Positions 1-8,002 of a stretch of DNA of 64,000 nt are shown in pieces. Every line of letters starts with the position of its first letter. Within the stretch, counting starts at the first letter, position 1. The position numbers and the translations under genes were made by a program. The notes below the pieces were generated by a model. That model searched no databases. It saw only the letters and a program-made list of their open reading frames with translations, and was not told the DNA's origin. Source of the stretch: Pseudorhizobium endolithicum (GTDB lineage: Bacteria > Pseudomonadota > Alphaproteobacteria > Rhizobiales > Rhizobiaceae); NCBI RefSeq assembly GCF_902153245.2, contig NZ_CABFWF030000012.1, forward strand, positions 459,823-523,822, in the 5' to 3' direction.

Positions 1-58
1 CAGCCGAGGCGTTCCAGCCCCGGACACTCTCCTCCTGACGGCAGCATTCGCAGCCGCC

Positions 59-95
59 AGCCCCACGCCAAAGGCCAAAGGCGGGGCTTCTTCTT
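59..95 (+). terminator. Probable terminator of the gene upstream of the window
   Basis: AGCCCC..GCC at 59-69 pairs with GGCGGGGCT at 80-88, with a two-base bulge, and a TTCTTCTT tract follows. The gene it would end lies outside the window. Confidence 0.5.
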
Positions 96-229
96 GCGCG
101 GCGGCGCATTCCTTTCTATATCCGCCGCATGATGCCCGCCCGCGGCCGACCCCGCAGCAGGCCGAGTTTCCCGCCCCTTCCGATTTTCGATCGTGGACCG
201 GCGGCTTCGAACACCGAGAGAGTTGCCCC

Positions 230-1426
230 GTGAACACGCTGGATTTCAACAAGAAGCCGGAAGACACGCGCATTGTGGTCGCGATGTCGGGCGGCGTGGA
301 TTCATCCGTCGTTGCCGGCCTCCTCAAGCGCCAGGGCTATGACGTGCTCGGCATCACGCTGCAGCTTTATGACCACGGCGCCGCCGTCCACCGCGCGGGC
401 TCGTGCTGCGCCGGCCAGGACATCGACGATGCGCGCCGGGTTTCCGAAACGCTTGGTATCCCACACTACGTGCTCGACTACGAGAAGCGCTTCCGCGATG
501 CCGTGATCAATCCCTTTGCCGAAGCCTATGCCATGGGCGAGACCCCAATTCCCTGCGTCGCCTGCAACCAAACCGTCAAGTTTGCCGACCTCCTGGCGAC
601 GGCGAAGGAATTGGGCGCCGACGCGCTCGCCACCGGCCATTACATCCGCTCGCGGCCGAACCCGTCAGCCGAAAACCCGAACCGGCGGGCGCTCTACCGT
701 CCGATCGATGCCGACCGGGACCAGAGCTGGTTCCTGTTCGCCACGACGCAGGAGCAGATCGACTACCTGCGCTTCCCGCTCGGCGGCATGTCGAAGGCCG
801 AGGTGAGGGCCCTTGCCGAGGAGATGGGGCTGGTCGTCGCCCAGAAGGCCGACAGCCAGGACATCTGCTTCGTGCCGCAGGGCCGCTACACGGACGTCAT
901 CAACAAGGTGAAGCCGAATGCCGCACTCGGCGGCGACATCGTGCATATGGACGGACGCGTCCTCGGCCGCCACGACGGCATCCTGCACTACACGATCGGC
1001 CAGCGGCGCGGCATCGGGATTGCCACCGGCGAGCCGCTTTACGTCGTCTATCTCGATGCCCGCGGACGCCGTGTTATCGTCGGGCCGAAGGAGGCGCTCG
1101 ACACGCGCCGCGTCTATCTTCGCGACGTGAACTGGCTGGGCGACGGGACACTGGCCGATGATGCCCGCGACGGCTTCTCCTGCTTCGCCAAGGTGCGCTC
1201 CAGCCGGCCTCCGATGCCGGTCGTGCTGCACTGCGACGACAGCGGCGTCTACGTCGATCTGGTCGAAGGGGAGGCGGGCGTGGCGCCCGGCCAGGCCTGC
1301 GTGCTCTATTCGGCCGAAGGGGCCGATGCCCGTGTCTGGGGCGGCGGTTTCATCGAGCGGTCGGAGCGCGCTCCCGAGGCCGAGGCTTCGTTGAAGGCGC
1401 TGCTTTCGGCGCCTGTCGCGGCCTGA
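230..1426 (+). CDS. mnmA: tRNA-specific 2-thiouridylase MnmA
   Basis: This cytoplasmic enzyme thiolates uridine 34 in the wobble position of tRNAs for Lys, Glu and Gln, using ATP and a sulfur relay. The 398-aa protein has the PP-loop SGGVDSS at residues 20-26. The catalytic cysteine pair is C112 in the PCVACN motif and C213 in DSQDICF. Length and end-to-end motif order match the family. The start is a GTG. The first internal ATG (residue 19) would cut into the PP-loop, so GTG is preferred although the ribosome site is weak. The gene stands alone, with a tRNA gene 134 bp downstream. Confidence 0.97.
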   Translation: MNTLDFNKKPEDTRIVVAMSGGVDSSVVAGLLKRQGYDVLGITLQLYDHGAAVHRAGSCCAGQDIDDARRVSETLGIPHYVLDYEKRFRDAVINPFAEAYAMGETPIPCVACNQTVKFADLLATAKELGADALATGHYIRSRPNPSAENPNRRALYRPIDADRDQSWFLFATTQEQIDYLRFPLGGMSKAEVRALAEEMGLVVAQKADSQDICFVPQGRYTDVINKVKPNAALGGDIVHMDGRVLGRHDGILHYTIGQRRGIGIATGEPLYVVYLDARGRRVIVGPKEALDTRRVYLRDVNWLGDGTLADDARDGFSCFAKVRSSRPPMPVVLHCDDSGVYVDLVEGEAGVAPGQACVLYSAEGADARVWGGGFIERSERAPEAEASLKALLSAPVAA

Positions 1427-1469
1427 GGCGGCAGATCGGCCTCGGGCTGTAAAAACGAAAAGACCGCGC

Positions 1470-1498
1470 TTGACACTTCCATCAAGCCGGCCTTATAA
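1470..1498 (+). promoter_or_regulatory. Sigma-70 promoter for the tRNA gene
   Basis: TTGACA at 1470-1475 and TTATAA at 1493-1498 are separated by exactly 17 bp. They sit about 60 bp upstream of the mature tRNA, as expected for a strong housekeeping stable-RNA promoter. Confidence 0.75.
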
Positions 1499-1560
1499 GC
1501 CGCACATCCGAACGGAGCCGCCTCTTCAGCAGGCTGAAGATCACAGGCCGGTCATCGTGT

Positions 1561-1637
1561 GGCGGGGTAGCTCAGGTGGTTAGAGCAGCGGAATCATAAT
1601 CCGCGTGTCGGGGGTTCAAGTCCCTCTCCCGCTACCA
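1561..1637 (+). tRNA. tRNA with CAT anticodon (elongator tRNA-Met likely)
   Basis: The 77-nt cloverleaf has acceptor strand GGCGGGG pairing with TCCCGCT, an encoded CCA end, and anticodon CAT at 1595-1597 in the loop ATCATAA closed by a GCGGA/TCCGC stem. It lacks the three consecutive G-C pairs in the anticodon stem that mark initiator tRNA. Elongator Met is most likely. A lysidine-modified tRNA-Ile2 also has a CAT anticodon and is not excluded. The 3' end is duplicated at 2900-2912. Confidence 0.93.
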
Positions 1638-1638
1638 T
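1626..1638 (+). repeat. tRNA-side copy of 13-bp direct repeat (att-like)
   Basis: CTCCCGCTACCAT covers the last 12 bases of the tRNA gene plus one. An identical copy lies at 2900-2912. This is the layout left by site-specific integration into a tRNA 3' end. Confidence 0.65.
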
Positions 1639-1761
1639 CGACTTGTTTAAGTTGATGAAATTATTGAGTAAATTTCAAAAAAACCACGGTTTGTACGGTG
1701 AGGTGAGATCACCTAAGTCGTCGTATCTTCTGGGCCCTCATTTCGACTTCGCGGGTGTCGT

Positions 1762-1787
1762 CCGAGGCTCGGATCCCCGAGCCTCGG
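1762..1787. repeat. Perfect 11-bp inverted repeat (hairpin)
   Basis: CCGAGGCTCGG at 1762-1772 and CCGAGCCTCGG at 1777-1787 form a perfect stem with a 4-nt loop. There is no T-tract on either strand. It lies about 80 bp past the stop of the islet gene and may act as a transcript end or as a protein-binding site. Confidence 0.6.
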
Positions 1788-1865
1788 CGAGATCAATGTA
1801 AGCATCTTTCTTCGCCGCCCGAGCAGCGCGTTATGTAAAACGCTTATAAGAGCGAGTGTCCTTTT

Positions 1866-2744
1866 TCAGGGCCCATTAGGATTAGGCTTTCCAAACGGCC
1901 AAAGCCTTTTGGAGAATGGGACCTTTCGAGGCGGCCAGCTCATCTTGTGACCTTCGAGCCACCTCGTATGGTGGGGGTGCTTAGGAATCAGATACTCGTA
2001 TTCAGGCATGAGCTTACCGGGTTCATTGACTTGAGGCAGCTTTTTCCTCTCGCGATTGGGTGCCTGATCCCTCACTACGTTTCCGTAGGCCAGCAGGTCT
2101 TTCCCCAAAACGTCAGCGAAAAAAAGTAGGTCGTCCACAAGGTCAACAAAGCCGACCAGAAGGTCTTTATATCTATCGTCGCGACCTCGTCGCGTGTCTA
2201 AGGCGAGATAACGCTCGATCGCGTCGGTTAGGTCTCTTTCCTCCAATTCCCGATGCAGGGACTGATACTCGTTTAGCAGGTGTGTCAGGGTATGCTCGGC
2301 TTGAACAAGCTCCGACAGTGCAGCAAGGGGACGGCCATTTAGCGGGAGCTTTCCATATACGATTTCCGACAACTTCGTGATCGGGAACGAAATCGGTGGA
2401 GGCGTCTCGAAATGGATAGCAATCTTACTTTCGCCTGTTTCAGTGACCGCCTGACGCTGCTTTTGCCAATGGTCCAATCTCGGGAGGTAATGCTGCTTTT
2501 TGAGGGAAGTCGCCTGATTAAAAATCACCATCGTCAAGCTGTGCGCGGAGTTTGCGGCAAGGATAGCATCCCTGCGCCCTTTGAGAATTGCCTCGCGGCT
2601 GACAATCCTCTGCGCCCCTCGCGCGCCCCCGTAGGCGCCAACACCACCAACAACTAACGTTGAGATCAGATAAACCGCGCCGGTTTGTTGAGCTTCAATG
2701 TGACCCGACACATAGGTCCAAGCTTCAGAAAATATCTGCCACAT
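1866..2744 (-). CDS. Unknown protein with one N-terminal membrane segment (islet cargo)
   Basis: I do not recognise this 292-aa protein. A hydrophobic segment near residues 22-42 (YLISTLVVGGVGAYG) is followed by a charged, mostly helical soluble part and a basic, proline-rich tail, suggesting a membrane-anchored cytoplasmic domain. The ATG at 2744 is chosen because the ribosome site GGGAGGGG lies 7 bases upstream; a TTG five codons earlier would place that site inside the gene. It is the only gene between the two tRNA-end repeats, and its codons are less GC-rich than those of its neighbours, suggesting transfer. An accessory or defence role is possible, but only its location suggests it. Confidence 0.7.
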   Translation of the reverse strand: MWQIFSEAWTYVSGHIEAQQTGAVYLISTLVVGGVGAYGGARGAQRIVSREAILKGRRDAILAANSAHSLTMVIFNQATSLKKQHYLPRLDHWQKQRQAVTETGESKIAIHFETPPPISFPITKLSEIVYGKLPLNGRPLAALSELVQAEHTLTHLLNEYQSLHRELEERDLTDAIERYLALDTRRGRDDRYKDLLVGFVDLVDDLLFFADVLGKDLLAYGNVVRDQAPNRERKKLPQVNEPGKLMPEYEYLIPKHPHHTRWLEGHKMSWPPRKVPFSKRLWPFGKPNPNGP

Positions 2745-2899
2745 TTGTGCCCCTCCCAAACCCGCCCATTATTGCACGGCCGAGCTGAGGAATGTCCACT
2801 ATGGGCGGACACATAATCATTTCATCTGATCCGAACTGGGCAATATCACCAGACAGTAAATCTCCCGAAATTTAGCAAAGGGGGATCGAGCGAAACGGC

Positions 2900-2912
2900 C
2901 TCCCGCTACCAT
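2900..2912 (+). repeat. Distal copy of 13-bp tRNA-end repeat (att-like)
   Basis: CTCCCGCTACCAT is an exact copy of 1626-1638. It is preceded by a GGC-rich and followed by a TTTT-rich junction. It marks the likely far boundary of the tRNA-integrated segment. Confidence 0.6.
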
Positions 2913-2995
2913 TTTTCATCCGAAGCAAGGCAAGATCGCTGGAAGTCAGCCGGTCCACCGGATCAGGCTCCCGCGGGCGAGGATAGCTTTTCCGT

Positions 2996-3364
2996 CTACA
3001 GGGAAAGGCCGGCCTCCTGCCGAAGTCTCAGGGCTGCGACCAGAAGCGTCTTGGTCCTGAAGGCCGCGAACGGAAGCGGATCGCGGCAATCCTTGGCGGT
3101 TTGTATCTTGGTGTCGAGATAGTCGATCGCCTCCGCAATCTCGTCGCTCGCCACCGTATCGTCCTGTGCAAGCCTGCTCGCCATCACTGCGATCGGATCG
3201 TGCATGATGCCCTCATCGACGCGCAGGATCTGGATGAGGAACTTTACCTGCGCAAGGTCATAGTGAACCGAGGTTGCAATGCGTTCAATCGGGTAGTCCA
3301 GGTATTTTTGTAAACCAGCTAGTCTGCCGGTCTGCTTGAAGCTGCTGGCTTCATACTGCTTCAA
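2996..3364 (-). CDS. Hypothetical protein, 122 aa, translationally coupled to the HPP gene
   Basis: No family is recognised. The protein is soluble and helix-rich, with no membrane segment and no cysteine motif. The only workable start is a TTG at 3364, which overlaps the last codons of the upstream HPP gene (stop at 3351). Expression would therefore depend on translational coupling. The frame is open throughout with ordinary high-GC codon choice, which supports a real gene. The overlap implies co-expression with the HPP/CBS membrane protein. The N-terminus is uncertain. Confidence 0.55.
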   Translation of the reverse strand: MKQYEASSFKQTGRLAGLQKYLDYPIERIATSVHYDLAQVKFLIQILRVDEGIMHDPIAVMASRLAQDDTVASDEIAEAIDYLDTKIQTAKDCRDPLPFAAFRTKTLLVAALRLRQEAGLSL

Positions 3365-4529
3365 ACATTGCCGTTCCGGATCCCGAACGAGATTCCTCTC
3401 TACTCTGGAACAGCGCCGCGATGAGGTCCGATTGCGTGATGATGCCGACGACGTGATTGTCGTGGTCCACCACCGGCATATGGTGGAGACCCATGTCGGC
3501 CATGGGCGGCACCAGCTTGGCGATCTTCGTTTGCGGCAGGGCCGACTGCACGCGCTTCGTCATGATGTCGGACACCGTGCGCGGCGTGTCGCGGCGGCGC
3601 ATCAGGGCGCGCGCCTGCAGCCCTAGGCTCAACCCGCCGCGTTCGTTCAGGACCGACATGCGCATGAAGTCCGTCTGGGTGATGATGCCCACGAGCTGCG
3701 CGTCGGCCGCGACCACGGGGAGAGCCTTGATCCGGGCCTGCATCAGCAGACGCCATGCGGCTCTCAGGCTGGTTTCGGGCGAGACGGTCAGAACGTCGCG
3801 CGACATGATCTCGCCGCAGGTGACTTCGCCCGAGCGCCGCTCGTAGGCGCGGATCTGTGCCTGGTGGAGGAGTGCGTCGAGATCCTCCGGGCTGATGTTG
3901 ACCACCTCGTCATACTGCTCCAGCACGGCGCGAAGATCGTCGGGCACCACGCCGATTCGGTGGGAAGGAGCCGGGTCCGCAGTGCCATGGATGTTCTGGG
4001 TCGAGGCTGCCGCAAGGTGCGGATAGCGCCGGCCGGTGGCGTTGTTGAAGGCGTAGGCGCTCGCCAACAGGAGGATGGTGTTGAGACCCACCGGAGACAG
4101 GACGAACCAGTAGCCTGCCTGTTCGATCGCCGCTCCCCCCAGTACGGCGGTCAGGGCGACGGCACCGCTCGGCGGATGCAGGCAGTTCAGCAGCAGCATC
4201 ATGGCGATCGATAGCGCGATCGCACTTCCCGCGGCGACGACCGGATCGCTGAACGTCAGGGCGCAGGTCACGCCGACGGTGGCGGAAACGAGGTTGCCGC
4301 CGAGGATCGACCATGGCTGGGCGAGCGGGCTGCTCGGAGCGGCGAACAGCAACACGGCCGAGGCTCCCATGGGAGCGATGAGGAGCGGAAAGGCGGAGGC
4401 ATCCCCCAGCGCCATCCGCGTCAGGAGGCCTGTCAGCATGATCCCGACCAGCGCACCGAGAGAAGCACGCAAGCGTTCCGTTGCGCTGACCGGCACAATG
4501 GAGGGATTGAGGCGTCTGAGAAGGGACAT
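3351..4529 (-). CDS. HPP-family membrane protein with two CBS domains
   Basis: The first 170 residues carry four to five hydrophobic segments and the family signature LHPPSGA. The C-terminal half holds two CBS domains, beginning near EIMSRDVLTVSP and DIMTKRVQSALP, each ending in a VVGIITQ(S/T)D-type strand. HPP proteins are inner-membrane proteins; some are linked to nitrite transport, and CBS pairs bind adenine nucleotides, so an energy-gated transporter is plausible. The ATG at 4529 gives a standard N-terminus of 392 aa; an upstream TTG at 4592 would add 21 residues that do not fit the family. Neither start has a strong ribosome site. The 122-aa gene overlaps its end. Confidence 0.85.
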   Translation of the reverse strand: MSLLRRLNPSIVPVSATERLRASLGALVGIMLTGLLTRMALGDASAFPLLIAPMGASAVLLFAAPSSPLAQPWSILGGNLVSATVGVTCALTFSDPVVAAGSAIALSIAMMLLLNCLHPPSGAVALTAVLGGAAIEQAGYWFVLSPVGLNTILLLASAYAFNNATGRRYPHLAAASTQNIHGTADPAPSHRIGVVPDDLRAVLEQYDEVVNISPEDLDALLHQAQIRAYERRSGEVTCGEIMSRDVLTVSPETSLRAAWRLLMQARIKALPVVAADAQLVGIITQTDFMRMSVLNERGGLSLGLQARALMRRRDTPRTVSDIMTKRVQSALPQTKIAKLVPPMADMGLHHMPVVDHDNHVVGIITQSDLIAALFQSREESRSGSGTAMFEAV

Positions 4530-4670
4530 GCGGGGGGACTCTGTCTGCGGGAGACGGAGCGATATCAGAGCCGATGCGGCCTTAGGAGGCAAAATGCCCT
4601 AAACTTCGGCATCCGCGTGAAAATTTCTTGATGGATGACAGGTGGCCGGACCGAGCGTGGGCGCCGCCGC

Positions 4671-5144
4671 CTATTGCTTCGCCAGCAGGTTCCGGAGATC
4701 CTCGATCATCGGCCTCTGCCCCTTCAGGATCTTCGTCTCCGCCTCCTCCAGCGGGAACCATCTGGCGCGGTCGATTTCCGGGAATGCCTGCTGGCGGCCC
4801 GAGCGAGGTGGCCATTCCATCAGGAAGGAATTGCTGACGATTGCGTCCGCCGCGATATCGGCGGCAGGCTCCACGGCCCAGACGAGTACAAGCTTGCCGC
4901 CCGGCTGGCGGTACTGCCCCAGCCAGCGGAAGTCGCCCTCAACCTGCAGGCCGATTTCCTCGAAAGCCTCCCGCCTTGCGGCTTCCAGCGGATCCTCGCC
5001 AGTTTCCACCAGCCCCTTGGGGATTGTCCAGGCCTCATCGTCCTTGCGCGCCCAGAACGGCCCGCCCGGATGGCCGAGCAGAACCTCCGGGCTTGTTCCG
5101 GGCCGGCGGCGAAAGATCAGAAGACCGGCGCTCTTCTTCGGCAT
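4671..5144 (-). CDS. NUDIX hydrolase
   Basis: The protein has 157 aa with a complete Nudix box from G44 to L66: G-x5-E50-x7-RE-x2-EE-x-G, read as GLVETGEDPLEAARREAFEE. These residues bind Mg2+ and cleave nucleoside-diphosphate-X bonds. The N-terminal SAGLLIFRR strand and the WARKDDEAW...PKG segment resemble small Ap4A/NTP-type NUDIX proteins, but the substrate cannot be read from sequence. It starts 16 bp after the P-type ATPase stop on the same strand and is probably cotranscribed with it. Confidence 0.9.
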   Translation of the reverse strand: MPKKSAGLLIFRRRPGTSPEVLLGHPGGPFWARKDDEAWTIPKGLVETGEDPLEAARREAFEEIGLQVEGDFRWLGQYRQPGGKLVLVWAVEPAADIAADAIVSNSFLMEWPPRSGRQQAFPEIDRARWFPLEEAETKILKGQRPMIEDLRNLLAKQ

Positions 5145-5160
5145 GACCTGGTTTGCTCCT

Positions 5161-7806
5161 TCAGCGAGATCCGCCCTCCGCTTTCTTCTCCGAACGGCCT
5201 AGGCGCCATTTGTCGAGTTCAGTGACGATCAGTATCGAGGTCGCCGCGATCAGCATCACGGCCCATTCGGCCATGCTGATCGGCGAGAGCTCAAGCGTGT
5301 CGCGCAGCCAGGGTATGTACATCGCCGCGATATGCAGCCCTTGTGCAGCGATCACGGTGATCAAAAGCAGCGGATTGCCGAAGAAGGGGATCGAGAAGAT
5401 CGAACGCCGTTCCGAGCGGCTGGTGAAGGTCTGGACGTTCTCGAACATGACGAAGAGAAGCAGCAGGAGGTTGCGTGCCTGGCCGACTTCGTAGCCCTGG
5501 GCCAAGAGCCAGTAGAACAAAGCGAAACCGCCCAGGCCCATCACCGCCACCGTCACCACGATGCGGCGTATCATGATGCGGTCGAAGATCGGTTCCCGCG
5601 GCTTGCGGGGAGGGCGCCGCAGCTCGTCGCCCTCGCTCTTCTCACCCGCCAGTGCGACATCCTGGATGCCGTTGGTCACGAGGTTCAGCCAGAGCAGTTG
5701 AACCGGCAGCAGCGGCATGGGCAGGCCGAGGGGGATCGCGAGAATGAAGAGCAGCACCTCGGCAATGCCGGTCGTGACCAGCATCAGGATGACCTTGCGG
5801 ATGTTGCTGTAGGCGACGCGGCCCTCCCGGATGCCGCTGACGATCGAGGAGAAGTTGTCGTCGGTGATGACGATGTCGGCGCTTTCCTTGGCGACGTCGG
5901 TACCCTTCCGACCCATGGCGACGCCCACATGGGCATGTTTGAGCGCCGGTGCATCGTTGATGCCGTCACCGGTGACGGCGACGAAATGGCCGTTGCGCGC
6001 AAGCGACCGGACGATGGACAGCTTCTGGGCAGGCGCCACGCGGGCATAGATGCGGGCACGACGGGTAAGCGTGTCGAGGCCTTCATCGCCCGCCTCTTCC
6101 GCCGCCTGAACCTCCCGGCCGGTGACGACCTGGTCGTCGTCGAAGGAGAGGCCCGCATCGCGTGCGATCGCAGCTGCCGTGCGCGGATCGTCGCCCGTGA
6201 CCATGGCGATGTCCACGCCGGCCGAACGGCAGTCGGCGACCGCCTGCGGCACTTCCGGCCGGATCGGATCCTGCATGCCCACCATGCCGAGGAAGACCAG
6301 GTGGACCAGGTGATGCGGGCCGAGATGGTCACCGTCCTCCGAGGAGATTTCGCCGCTGGCGAACGCCAGGACGCGAAGGCCCTGGGACGCCATCTCCTCC
6401 TTCTGCCGCAGCAGCGCGGCGCGGTCGACCGGAGCGAAATCGGTACCGACGTCCATCCGATCGGCCATGGCGATCAGCGTCTCCGGCGACCCCTTGGCGA
6501 AAACCCGCACGACATCGCCTCGGCGATGGAAGGATGCGGCATATTTCAGATCCGGCTCGTAGGGGATGCGCGTCAGGAGCGGATAGTGGTCGGCCAGGGC
6601 CTGATGTTCGAGACCTGCCTTGCGGGCGGCGGCAAGCAGCGCGACATCGACGGTATCGCCGATGCCCGTCCAGCCGTTCTCGTCCCGCACCAGGACGCCT
6701 TCGTTGGGCATCGAAGCGGCCTTGAACAGGCGCGAGACGCGCTCGTTCGCCGAGGGATCATGATTGCCGCCGCTGGTGATGCGGCAGGCATCGATTTCCG
6801 GCCCCGCCTCGCACTCGAAGCGGCTGCCGTCCGGAAGCACGATGTCGGTAACGGTCAGCTCGTTCAGGGTGAGCGTCCCGGTCTTGTCGGTGGCGATCAT
6901 CGTGCAGGAACCCAGCGATTCGACCGCGGGCATGCGGCGCACGATGACGTGCTTGCGGGCCATGCGGCGCATGCTGATCGCCAGAGCGACGGAGATGGCG
7001 ACCGGCAGTCCTTCGGGGATGGCGCTGACAGCCAGACCGACGGCCATCAGGAACAGGTCTCCCCAGCCTATTCCCTGGAACTGGCCGACGAGGATGAGGA
7101 ACAGCATCGCGGCGCCGACAAGCCAGGCGATACGGTTGGAGAACTTCGCGAGCCGGATCATCAGCGGCGGCTTGGCCGACGATTCCTTTCCGAGTTCCGC
7201 CGCGATCCTGCCGATCTCGCTCGCCATGCCCGTCGCGACCACGATGCCACGACCGCGCCCGCGCGTGACGAGGGTGCCGGCAAAGGCGGAAACCCTGTCG
7301 GCGCCGGCGCCGCCCCCGATCTTCTTCACCGGCGCGGATTCACCTGTGAGGAGGGATTCGTCGCATTGAAGGTCCGTGGCCTCGAAGACGTCGACGTCGG
7401 CCGCGACGCGGGCGCCCGCCTCCAGGAGAATCAGGTCGCCCGGAACCACCAGCCGGGCCGGGATGGCGGTGGTCGCACCGTCGCGCACGACCATGGCGGT
7501 GGCTTCCTCCAGCTTTCGCAGGGCGGCCGCTGCCCTTCCGGCGGAATGCTCCTGGATGCCGCCGACGATGCCGTTCAGCACCAGGACGATGCCGATGAAG
7601 AAGCTGTCCTCCAACTCGCCCACCGCTGCCGCAACGGCTGCGGCGACCAGCAGGATGTAGATGAGGGGGCTTCGGAACTGAAGCAGGAAGGTCATCAGGA
7701 ACGACGGCGGAGCAGGCTCCGGCAGCAGATTGGGGCCGAAACGTTCCAGGCGGTCCGCTGCTTCCGATGCGGTCAGTCCTCCCTTCTGCATGACAACCTC
7801 GTTCAT
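5161..7806 (-). CDS. P-type cation-transporting ATPase (P2 type)
   Basis: The 881-aa protein has the full P2-ATPase layout: an N-terminal cation-ATPase domain, M1-M2 (about residues 45-85), an actuator domain with TGES at 154-157, M4 with PEGLP at 264-268, phosphorylation site DKTGT at 307-311, hinge TGDGINDAPA, and six C-terminal helices. PEGLP and the M5-M6 region with LWLNLVTNG place it with Ca2+/Mg2+/Na+-type pumps and not with heavy-metal pumps; the ion is not certain. It diverges from a universal stress protein across a FNR/FixK-type box, an arrangement common in low-oxygen regulons. Confidence 0.92.
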   Translation of the reverse strand: MNEVVMQKGGLTASEAADRLERFGPNLLPEPAPPSFLMTFLLQFRSPLIYILLVAAAVAAAVGELEDSFFIGIVLVLNGIVGGIQEHSAGRAAAALRKLEEATAMVVRDGATTAIPARLVVPGDLILLEAGARVAADVDVFEATDLQCDESLLTGESAPVKKIGGGAGADRVSAFAGTLVTRGRGRGIVVATGMASEIGRIAAELGKESSAKPPLMIRLAKFSNRIAWLVGAAMLFLILVGQFQGIGWGDLFLMAVGLAVSAIPEGLPVAISVALAISMRRMARKHVIVRRMPAVESLGSCTMIATDKTGTLTLNELTVTDIVLPDGSRFECEAGPEIDACRITSGGNHDPSANERVSRLFKAASMPNEGVLVRDENGWTGIGDTVDVALLAAARKAGLEHQALADHYPLLTRIPYEPDLKYAASFHRRGDVVRVFAKGSPETLIAMADRMDVGTDFAPVDRAALLRQKEEMASQGLRVLAFASGEISSEDGDHLGPHHLVHLVFLGMVGMQDPIRPEVPQAVADCRSAGVDIAMVTGDDPRTAAAIARDAGLSFDDDQVVTGREVQAAEEAGDEGLDTLTRRARIYARVAPAQKLSIVRSLARNGHFVAVTGDGINDAPALKHAHVGVAMGRKGTDVAKESADIVITDDNFSSIVSGIREGRVAYSNIRKVILMLVTTGIAEVLLFILAIPLGLPMPLLPVQLLWLNLVTNGIQDVALAGEKSEGDELRRPPRKPREPIFDRIMIRRIVVTVAVMGLGGFALFYWLLAQGYEVGQARNLLLLLFVMFENVQTFTSRSERRSIFSIPFFGNPLLLITVIAAQGLHIAAMYIPWLRDTLELSPISMAEWAVMLIAATSILIVTELDKWRLGRSEKKAEGGSR

Positions 7807-7891
7807 GGTGCTGTGGTCCCTTGAAAGTCATGGATAGGGCGTGGTGCGACGAGAAGATACACCAGCTTTACGGGAGATAGCTTCCTCGTGT

Positions 7892-7905
7892 TTGATGTAT
7901 ATCAA
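7892..7905. promoter_or_regulatory. FNR/FixK-type box
   Basis: TTGAT-GTAT-ATCAA is a perfect palindromic match to the FNR/FixK/Anr consensus TTGAT-N4-ATCAA. It is nearly central in the 196-bp region between the divergent P-type ATPase (start 7806) and universal stress gene (start 8003), so it could activate either or both when oxygen is low. Confidence 0.75.
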
Positions 7906-8002
7906 GAACATGGCTCCGGGACATGCCACCATTGGATGAGGCAGCCGCAGCAGACGGGCTGCACCAGGTACAGCGTCCCACAGGATAGGAGAGGACATCA
8001 AC

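Larger units (their letters stand above)
1626..2912. mobile_element. Putative 1.27-kb tRNA-integrated islet, no integrase
   Basis: The segment is bounded by exact 13-bp repeats of the tRNA 3' end. By eye its G+C is clearly lower than the flanks, with AT-rich stretches such as 1640-1700. It contains one minus-strand gene of unknown function and a strong hairpin. No integrase, transposase or terminal inverted repeat is visible, so it is either a remnant of a larger element or a passenger mobilised in trans. Confidence 0.5.

Noticed and set aside
4629..4642. Second FNR/FixK-like site TTGATGGATGACAG near the HPP gene
   Set aside because: The left half matches but the right half has only two of five bases, so it is not supported.
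5332..7824. 830-codon open frame on the plus strand
   Set aside because: It is the antisense of the P-type ATPase; the His/Asp/Arg-rich translation has no domain and the ATPase motifs are complete.
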